Source: JBHHYN01 sp046757565
GTDB taxonomy: Bacteria; Pseudomonadota; Gammaproteobacteria; Eutrophobiales; Eutrophobiaceae
DNA: 32,896 bases
Direction: 5' to 3'
Assembly (NCBI GenBank): GCA_046757565.1
Contig: JBHHYN010000021.1
Coordinates: 1-32,896 of the forward strand
Each line of letters opens with the position of its first letter. Within the stretch, counting starts at the first letter, position 1. Position numbers and translations under genes: made by a program. A model generated the notes under the pieces. The model worked only from the letters and a program-made list of their open reading frames with translations, did not search any database and was not told the DNA's origin. Shown one piece after another: positions 15,228-21,107 of this stretch.

Positions 15228-16489
15228 CGAACTGCGTACACCATCAAGGGGGTTTCCTGGCCGAAGTGACTGATGGTACGGATGTATTTACCGCTGTTGA
15301 CACGGTAGACATCAACATTCATGTCGGTATTGGTAACGATCAGGAGCGGATTTTCCTCTTTGGTCACGCCAATCGACAGGCCCCGGGTTTTCAGTTTGAT
15401 CCTGTGCCTGTGCTGCCTGGTAACCGGATCCACCACCCACACCTCTGCCCCGGCTTCGCTCTGGGTGCCGTCATGACCGTTTGGATGCATCAGCACATAG
15501 AAGTTTCCGGCCGTGTCTTTATCGATCAGGCCGACACCACCGGGCCGCCACGCTTCCTTGCGCTCCTGCTCCGACACCAGCGACCAGGGTTCACCCGGCA
15601 CCGCTACGGGGCCAGTGAGATCAACAGGGTGGATTTCACTACTGAATCCGGGAAAGTAGGCAACACCATTAATAATGGCCGGCCGTTCGAATATAGGTGA
15701 GCTGTCGACATTAAAAAACGGACCGACACGTTTCTGTGAGAGGACCTGGCCCTTCTCATCCAACTGTGTGCTTAATAATCCTCCATTGGAGCAGAGTGAG
15801 GTAAAGCCGCGCTCACCTGTCGGATACATCAGTGAGCAACCGGGAATACTCACTTCGCTGAGAATTTCGCGTTTCACAACGTCCATAACGGTAACAGAGG
15901 TGGCCGGTGTCATATTGAAGGTAAGCAGCAAGCGCTCATTATCAAGTAATGCCATCGCATAACGTTCCGGCATCCCCCGGAAATTGATTGCTTCAGTGAG
16001 GACTATTTCGTCTATTGGCTTTAGTGAAGCTGTATTATATATGGTAATGACATCAGTGCGCTTACCGCGCACACCACGCGAATAGAATCGTTCTGATATG
16101 TATAGCTCCGGCCGGGTCGTTGCCTGGATAAAATGTCCCATGAAGGAGATGTTCATCATTCCCCGGTACTGCCCTGTGATATTCTCAGCCAGTGGGTCAA
16201 TAATGATCATGCGGCCTTCGAGCATATGCGCGAAGGCCGCATCGTGCACAAACACCCAGTTTGATGGGTACTCGGAAGGTAAGGTTGCAGTGGCGCCAAG
16301 GGTTTCCGGGACCAGTGGCGGAAGATCCTCCCTGGTCTTGACCACGGCTGCTCCCGGTTTATCGAGCGTAGCCGCTTTCCCCCCTTTAGCCTTGTCGACG
16401 CTAACATCTTTACCCTGCTGGTCACTTTCACAGCCCGCCATCACGGCAACAACTGTTGAGAGGATCAGAATGAAGGCAAACCTTTTCAT
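15224..16489 (-). CDS. aauB: Aromatic amine dehydrogenase heavy chain (seven-bladed propeller), possible lipoprotein
   Basis: A 421-residue precursor starting at ATG 16489. After a Lys/Asp-rich linker (residues 20-60) comes the beta-propeller expected of MADH/AADH heavy chains, with blades such as WVFVHDAAF, MIIIDPLAENITGQYRGMMN, EVWVVDPVTRQHRHRIKLKTRGLSIGVT and MNVDVYRVNSGKYIRTI. It supports the TTQ light chain and helps to dock cytochrome or amine. The signal peptide ends in VMAGC, which resembles a lipobox, so the enzyme may be membrane-tethered instead of soluble. First gene of the operon aauB-mauE-mauD-aauA-cytochromes. Confidence 0.88.
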   Translation of the reverse strand: MKRFAFILILSTVVAVMAGCESDQQGKDVSVDKAKGGKAATLDKPGAAVVKTREDLPPLVPETLGATATLPSEYPSNWVFVHDAAFAHMLEGRMIIIDPLAENITGQYRGMMNISFMGHFIQATTRPELYISERFYSRGVRGKRTDVITIYNTASLKPIDEIVLTEAINFRGMPERYAMALLDNERLLLTFNMTPATSVTVMDVVKREILSEVSIPGCSLMYPTGERGFTSLCSNGGLLSTQLDEKGQVLSQKRVGPFFNVDSSPIFERPAIINGVAYFPGFSSEIHPVDLTGPVAVPGEPWSLVSEQERKEAWRPGGVGLIDKDTAGNFYVLMHPNGHDGTQSEAGAEVWVVDPVTRQHRHRIKLKTRGLSIGVTKEENPLLIVTNTDMNVDVYRVNSGKYIRTISHFGQETPLMVYAVR

Positions 16490-16590
16490 ATGCCACAATG
16501 CGCCAGCCGTATGATCGCTACCGAATCTCATGCGAAAACCGTTAATGATAGATCAAGAATATGGTGCAACTCTGGTTGAGTAGTTATAAT

Positions 16591-16658
16591 TCTGATGATG
16601 CTTATGAATTGAATCTTAATGGGGGATAGACGGTTTTCATATCAACCATATGTATGAG
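16591..16658 (-). promoter_or_regulatory. Shared regulatory element upstream of aauB
   Basis: Read on the minus strand, this segment matches 20962-21029 at 55 of 68 ungapped positions. The match includes an unbroken TATGGTTGATATGAAAACCG and the later TAAGCATCA. It lies 102 bp before the aauB start, in the same orientation to its gene as the other copy is to the TonB receptor gene. GGTT...AACC half-sites suggest a regulator site. A TATAAC just downstream (16584-16589, minus strand) is a possible -10. Confidence 0.72.
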
Positions 16659-16703
16659 GAAAGGGGAATAAGGGACTGTTCGGATTATGAAATCAGTTGT
16701 GGG

Positions 16704-17474
16704 TTAACGGTTCTCCCAATGGGGAGGGCGTTTGTCGATAAATGCCCTGAGTCCCTCAACGGGATCATGACTGGACATAAGGTCTTCCAGGTAACGCTTT
16801 TCAACTTTTGCAATCTTGTCACGCACGCGTTCAACCAGATCCGTTCGTGCCGCCCATACCGCGTGGCGCATGGCGCAGCTGCTGCGCGGCAATAATTGCT
16901 CGTCGATATACTCCAGCGCCGCCTGCCGGGGGTCATCGGCAATACGATTAATCAAACCAATACGCAGGGCTTCTTGCGTATCAATGGCCCGCCCGGAAAA
17001 TAACAGGTCTTCCGCCTGGGCCCGTCCGATGCGCTCCGGCAGCAGGCAGGAGGCGGCCGGGGCAAACACCGCCAGTTGAATCTCGGGCTGGCCGAATTGT
17101 GCATCCGGCGCGGAGAAGATCAGGTTGCCGGCACTGGCGACCTCCATGCCGCCGCCGAGACAGAATCCCTGAACGGCAACCAGCACCGGTACCGGATAGC
17201 CGATAAGGGTCAGTACCAGGTGGTGAATGGCCTTAATCATCCGTTCACAATGTTCCGGCAGGTGCTCCTCGACGCTGGCGCCGAAGCTGAAATTGGGTCC
17301 TTCGGCGTCGATAAGCACAGCGGCCAGATCCGTGCTCTCCCGATGTTCGTCCAGCGCCGACTGCAAGGCCGCGATCATGGCCGCATCGACAATGTTTTTT
17401 TTGGGTCGCGCCAGGGACAGCCTGAGCAGGCGTCCTGCTCTATCCAGTTGTACCTTTAGTGGTAATTCACTCAT
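16704..17474 (-). CDS. dch: Cyclohexa-1,5-diene-1-carbonyl-CoA hydratase
   Basis: A 256-residue crotonase-fold enzyme, of the size of Thauera Dch. It adds water to cyclohexa-1,5-diene-1-carbonyl-CoA, the benzoyl-CoA reductase product, to give 6-hydroxycyclohex-1-ene-1-carbonyl-CoA. FSFGASVEEHLPEH (residues 62-75) and GFCLGGGMEVASAGNLIFS (oxyanion hole, about 103-121) are seen, followed by FGQPEIQLAVFAPAAS. It overlaps oah by 8 bp (ATGAGTGA). It is the last gene of had-oah-dch. Assignment rests on sequence pattern plus the two partner genes; the reductase itself is not in the window. Confidence 0.9.
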   Translation of the reverse strand: MSELPLKVQLDRAGRLLRLSLARPKKNIVDAAMIAALQSALDEHRESTDLAAVLIDAEGPNFSFGASVEEHLPEHCERMIKAIHHLVLTLIGYPVPVLVAVQGFCLGGGMEVASAGNLIFSAPDAQFGQPEIQLAVFAPAASCLLPERIGRAQAEDLLFSGRAIDTQEALRIGLINRIADDPRQAALEYIDEQLLPRSSCAMRHAVWAARTDLVERVRDKIAKVEKRYLEDLMSSHDPVEGLRAFIDKRPPHWENR

Positions 17475-18612
17475 GTTTTGTTGTTCTTGCGGGCATCAGG
17501 CTTTCTATCAATTCCGGACTCCAGGGCGTGCCTTTCGCAAGGGCCCGGCGCAGGGCGATGAAATCGATCTCCCGACCCGTTTCCCGGTTGCCCTCATTGA
17601 AGGCGCGGAAGCCGGCGCGGGCCTCGTTCATCATATTCAATGCCAGCCAGGCCCTGGAGTCTTCCTTGTTATGGTTCCAGGCATCCAGCTTGGGTTTGCG
17701 CAACTCCTCAAGACTCTTGGTCATGCATTCAGGAAAAGTAAGCAGTAATTTTGCGCAGAGTCCCTCCACTTTTTCATCGAGCAGGGAGAGATCCACGCTG
17801 CCTTCCCGGATAAGCTGCTTGCCTGCCTTGAGGGCGTCCCCCGATTTAAATTCGCCATGGACGATACGCCCAAACTCATCCAGATAGCGGTCGGTGATCA
17901 CCGTCGGATTGGGAACGAAATTACCATCGATCTTCAATGCGGGCACGATGTCGTGACAGATCCCGAGCCGGTAGGCCTTGTGGGCCGAGAACGGTTCGCA
18001 CAGGGTCCCGGAGATCATGGCCTGTTCGGCACCGGTCATCAACGGCAGAAAATCGGTAGCGCCGCCGATGGCAGCGGAGCCGTGTTTCGGACCCGCCTGG
18101 CCGAAATTGGCGAGGTCCTGCGCCAGGGTGAAATCGCAGGCCATGCCGATCTCCTGGCCACCCGCAATACGCATGCCGTTGACCCGGCAGATTACCGGCT
18201 TATCGCATGCCAGGATGGATGAAACCATATCGTTGAACAGACGCATGTACTGCCGGTACTCCTGTGGATTTCCGGCGTAGTATTCAGCGTACTCTTTGGT
18301 ATTACCACCCGTACAAAAGGCCTGGTGGCCACTGCCGGTAAACACCACTGCACTGACATCACGGGCATTGCCGGCGGCGCGAAAAGCGAGGATCACTCCC
18401 TTCACCATTTCAGTGGTATAGGAATTATACTGTTTGGGGTTGTCCAGGGTGATCCAGGCGTTGTACAGACCCTCCGCCACTTCTCCGTCCGCTGTTCTGG
18501 CCGGGCGTTTTTCAAACAGGACCCCTTCGGTAACGCTCCGGGGGGCAATATTATGGTCTACCAGTGCCGCCGGGGCGGTACGCTTGCTGATATCGGCAGT
18601 GTTCTCGCTCAT
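17467..18612 (-). CDS. oah: 6-Oxocyclohex-1-ene-1-carbonyl-CoA hydrolase
   Basis: A 381-residue crotonase-superfamily enzyme, close to the 377 or so of Thauera Oah. It hydrates and opens the ring of 6-oxocyclohex-1-ene-1-carbonyl-CoA to 3-hydroxypimelyl-CoA. Recognised blocks are LYNAWITLDNPKQYNSYTTEMVKGVI (about residue 48), FCTGGNTKEYAEYYAGNPQEYRQYMRLFNDMVSSIL and MRIAGGQEIGMACDFTLAQDLANFGQAGPKHGSAAIGGATDFLP. It starts 23 bp after had and overlaps dch. The enzyme is diagnostic for the Thauera-type anaerobic benzoyl-CoA pathway. Confidence 0.94.
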   Translation of the reverse strand: MSENTADISKRTAPAALVDHNIAPRSVTEGVLFEKRPARTADGEVAEGLYNAWITLDNPKQYNSYTTEMVKGVILAFRAAGNARDVSAVVFTGSGHQAFCTGGNTKEYAEYYAGNPQEYRQYMRLFNDMVSSILACDKPVICRVNGMRIAGGQEIGMACDFTLAQDLANFGQAGPKHGSAAIGGATDFLPLMTGAEQAMISGTLCEPFSAHKAYRLGICHDIVPALKIDGNFVPNPTVITDRYLDEFGRIVHGEFKSGDALKAGKQLIREGSVDLSLLDEKVEGLCAKLLLTFPECMTKSLEELRKPKLDAWNHNKEDSRAWLALNMMNEARAGFRAFNEGNRETGREIDFIALRRALAKGTPWSPELIESLMPARTTKHE

Positions 18613-18635
18613 GCTGGTTCCTCACAGATCAATAT

Positions 18636-19703
18636 TCAGGGTACAAGAATAGCGCGCTCGGTCAACTGCTGTGCATGGACCGCCTCGAAGACCGTATTGA
18701 TTTCATCCAACGGATATAACTTGATAAAGGGTTGCATCTGCACCTGCCCCGAAAAGACCAGTTCCAGCGCCAGCGGGTAGTGCTCAGGCAGACACCCCCA
18801 GTTTCCCTGCATACGTGCGTGATAGGCCATCAGGTTGGAGAGGCGGACCGCAGGTTTAGCCAGGGTAAAGCCGATGATGGCAAGGTGGGCGCCGAAGGTA
18901 AGCAGGCCGAAGGCGGTGATCTGGCCGGCGTCCGTACCGGAACACTCAAAGATCTTCCATTCGGTCCTGCGCAGGCCACGTTCCTGTACGAATCCGGATA
19001 TCTGTTTTTTCAACTCACGGCCATCAAACTGGCCGGCATTGAGCGTCAACGCCGCACCGTAACGACCGATCCTGTCCAGTTTGTCCTGGTCTACATCGAT
19101 GGCGACGACCGTTGCCCCCAGTGCATGGGCGATCTGCACGGCATAACCGCCGACTCCCCCGGCGCCGATGATGATGGCTACATCACCCGGCTGAATACCA
19201 GCCAGGACCACAGCCTGGTAGGGTGTCGTTACCGCATCGGCCAGCACAGAGACCTCTGCCAGCTCCAGCCCGGTCGCAGACAGGCGTTGTTCATCCACCT
19301 CGCAGAGTCCGGCAGCGGGGACAGTAATATAGCTGGCGAAGCCGCCATGTATATCATTACCCGGCATTTTCTGGGTCCGGCATATATTCCCGAGACCACG
19401 CCGGCACATATCACAACTGCCACAGGGAATGACCGCAGGGATGATCACGGCCTTGTGCAGCAGATCGGTTGTGTCCCGGCCGGTAGCGACCACCCTGCCG
19501 CTGATCTCATGGCCCAGGGTCAGAGGCAACGGATGTTTTGTAGGGATCCCATCGTAAAGATAACCCAAGTCCGTATGGCAGACACCGCAGCCGGCCACCT
19601 CGACGGTCACCTCTCCCGTGCCGGGTGGTTGAGATGAACAGGTCTCGTTGACAAACGGTCCGCCGAGGGTGTTCATCAACCAGCGACGTCCATTATGTTC
19701 CAT
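18636..19703 (-). CDS. had: 6-Hydroxycyclohex-1-ene-1-carbonyl-CoA dehydrogenase
   Basis: A 355-residue zinc-dependent medium-chain alcohol dehydrogenase using NAD+. It oxidises the Dch product to 6-oxocyclohex-1-ene-1-carbonyl-CoA. Catalytic-zinc elements are GCGVCHTD (Cys42) and GHE (64-66). The structural-zinc loop is CGSCDMCRRGLGNIC (about 96-110), and the NAD-binding motif is IIGAGGVGGYAVQ (about 178-190). ATG 19703 has GGAAGG upstream. It is the first gene of had-oah-dch, read from a consensus promoter. The neighbouring oah and dch genes fix its role more firmly than its own sequence. Confidence 0.92.
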   Translation of the reverse strand: MEHNGRRWLMNTLGGPFVNETCSSQPPGTGEVTVEVAGCGVCHTDLGYLYDGIPTKHPLPLTLGHEISGRVVATGRDTTDLLHKAVIIPAVIPCGSCDMCRRGLGNICRTQKMPGNDIHGGFASYITVPAAGLCEVDEQRLSATGLELAEVSVLADAVTTPYQAVVLAGIQPGDVAIIIGAGGVGGYAVQIAHALGATVVAIDVDQDKLDRIGRYGAALTLNAGQFDGRELKKQISGFVQERGLRRTEWKIFECSGTDAGQITAFGLLTFGAHLAIIGFTLAKPAVRLSNLMAYHARMQGNWGCLPEHYPLALELVFSGQVQMQPFIKLYPLDEINTVFEAVHAQQLTERAILVP

Positions 19704-19759
19704 TATTTACCTTCCAAATCACACTGGACAGCAGAGATTGCTGATTGAATATCATCATA

Positions 19760-19793
19760 ATATGAATTATATTTCATATACTATTGATGTCAA
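19760..19793 (-). promoter_or_regulatory. Consensus sigma-70 promoter with overlapping operator for had-oah-dch
   Basis: On the minus strand a perfect -35 TTGACA (19788-19793) is followed after 16 bp by a perfect -10 TATAAT (19766-19771). The -10 lies in the centre of an inverted repeat ATATGAA-N6-TTCATAT (19760-19779). The transcription start would be near 19759, about 55 bp before the had start codon. A perfect promoter under a palindromic operator implies a strong promoter held off by a repressor. The repressor's identity is unknown. Confidence 0.8.
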
Positions 19794-19904
19794 TATGTAA
19801 TAAATTTCTTGTTATTGGTTTATCCAACCTATTTTGCCAGGAGTCTTTATGCTCGATAGACTTCTAAATAGATATTCCTGATTACGTTAGCTGATTCATG
19901 GGAT

Positions 19905-20127
19905 ATAAGATCCCTCGGCTCGCTGCGCTTGTCACGGGATGACAGGTACTTCACTGCGTTGGACCTGGGAAAGTAATGTGTCATTCCGAACAAATGTGAG
20001 GAGTCTTAAAAGGAAGGGTTTGACATTCCGGGCCCTGTCCCGAACCAGGAGTGAGGGAGCTGTAATTCTAAAAGGGGGAATGTGACATTACGGGGTCCTC
20101 CCGAACCCGGAGGTAAGGGGGCTCGTG
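19905..20127. repeat. Noncoding repeats between had and the luxR-type gene
   Basis: The 510-bp gap 19704-20213 holds the had promoter and then repeats. 19910-19945 has the GGGAT...GATCCCTCGGCTCGCTGCGC...CGGGATGACA pattern of a palindromic genome repeat. 20008-20068 and 20069-20127 form an imperfect direct repeat of about 61 bp: an AAAAGG-G...TGACATT core, then CCGAACC-GGAG, then GGG-GCT. A partial third copy, TCATTCCGAACAAATGTGAGGAGTC, lies at 19981-20005. No gene is supported here. Confidence 0.6.
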
Positions 20128-20213
20128 AGGAACCATAGATGAAGAAGATGATGAATACTCGTGCCGTTTTACAGACACACATGATGCGAATCCACAGGAC
20201 ACAGACCTGATCA

Positions 20214-20927
20214 ATGGAACATGAAACAACGCCCAGCAAGGATTTCCCGATTGAATTTCAGGAGGAAATTATCGATCTGATCAGAAATTTGATTGAAGTT
20301 TCAGCAGTCAGATTCCAACTGGTTAATCCTCAAATCCATATCAAGGGTTATGTCTCCTATAACGTTGATGAGGAAGCAGAGGAGATTTATCAGGCCCGGT
20401 ACACGCATCTGGATCCATTGCATCCAAGCCGGTTTGAAGGCACAGAAACCAGCGTCATCTGCAGTGATACCATGATGTCCGATGAAGAGTGGCGTCAATC
20501 GGTCTTTTACAAGGAGTTTATGGCGCCGCGCCATTATGATCACGATACAGACGTATTTTTTCGGCAGGATGGCAGGATAATCGCGGTGTTGAGCCTGTTA
20601 AGGGATGACACGCTTGGACCGTTCAGTGAGAAAGAAATCGATCTTATTCACCATATACAACCGTTTCTGGAGTATTCATTGAATAATATCTATCTCCCGA
20701 AACGGTTTTCAGAACGTGATTTTTTCCTGAAGAAATATGCATTGACTGATCGCGAACTGGACGTAGTGGAAATTGTCATGGCCGGCGCCGAGACCAAGAC
20801 CATGGCCAATGAATTGAATTTAAGCCTGGCGACGGTGAAAACCCATTTACAACATATATTTAATAAAGTCGGCGTACACTCAACCAAGGAACTCATTTCC
20901 GTACTGTTCCGGGACCTGAACGGTTAA
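20214..20927 (+). CDS. LuxR-type transcriptional regulator
   Basis: A 237-residue protein with an N-terminal alpha/beta sensor-like region (about residues 20-150, IIAVLSLLRDDTLGPFSEKEIDLIHHIQPFLEYSL) and a C-terminal LuxR helix-turn-helix: LTDRELDVVEIVMAGAETKTMANELNLSLATVKTHLQHIFNKVGVHSTKELI, about residues 175-228. There is no receiver Asp pattern, so it is probably a one-component, ligand-responsive activator. It lies between the divergent had operon and the TonB receptor gene, which it precedes by 177 bp. It is a good candidate to bind the 68-bp element shared with aauB. The start lacks a strong Shine-Dalgarno. Confidence 0.88.
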   Translation: MEHETTPSKDFPIEFQEEIIDLIRNLIEVSAVRFQLVNPQIHIKGYVSYNVDEEAEEIYQARYTHLDPLHPSRFEGTETSVICSDTMMSDEEWRQSVFYKEFMAPRHYDHDTDVFFRQDGRIIAVLSLLRDDTLGPFSEKEIDLIHHIQPFLEYSLNNIYLPKRFSERDFFLKKYALTDRELDVVEIVMAGAETKTMANELNLSLATVKTHLQHIFNKVGVHSTKELISVLFRDLNG

Positions 20928-20954
20928 GGGAGTCAGTTCCCTCCCGCCTTTTTT
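20928..20954 (+). terminator. Probable terminator after the luxR-type gene
   Basis: GGGAG (20928-20932) pairs with CTCCC (20941-20945) around an 8-base loop, followed by GCC and a run of six T. The stem is short and three bases separate it from the T run, so it may be weak. It directly follows the stop codon. Confidence 0.45.
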
Positions 20955-20961
20955 CATTCAT

Positions 20962-21029
20962 CTCATACTTATGGTTGATATGAAAACCGGTTTTCTCCCA
21001 TTAGAATTTCATTGGTAAGCATCAACAAA
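20962..21029 (+). promoter_or_regulatory. Shared regulatory element upstream of the TonB receptor gene
   Basis: The second copy of the element at 16591-16658, 55 of 68 positions identical in gene-relative orientation. Its 20-base core at 20970-20989 is identical. A 14-bp perfect palindrome, GAAAACCGGTTTTC (20982-20995), overlaps the core here but is broken in the aau copy. It ends 76 bp before the ATG. No clear -10 can be chosen. Confidence 0.72.
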
Positions 21030-21090
21030 ACCATAGTAGTAAATATCATGTAAGCTGAACAAAACGGTACGGTTAACGCCAATAGTTTGC

Positions 21091-21107
21091 AGGGGGGGGT
21101 GGATATG
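21091..21107 (+). promoter_or_regulatory. Ribosome binding site made of an eight-G tract
   Basis: The Shine-Dalgarno of the receptor gene is AGGGGGGGGTGG, with G at 21092-21099, placed 5 bp before ATG 21105. It decides for this ATG over a TTG at 21087. A homopolymer of eight G at this place can slip in replication and change spacing. Confidence 0.6.

Noticed and set aside
18732..19637. A 301-codon plus-strand ORF opposite had
   Set aside because: The minus-strand dehydrogenase has all zinc and NAD motifs; the plus-strand frame has none.
19849..19881. A 10-codon ORF (MLDRLLNRYS) with a good AGGAG upstream
   Set aside because: It is too short, with nothing coupled to its stop and no conserved pattern.
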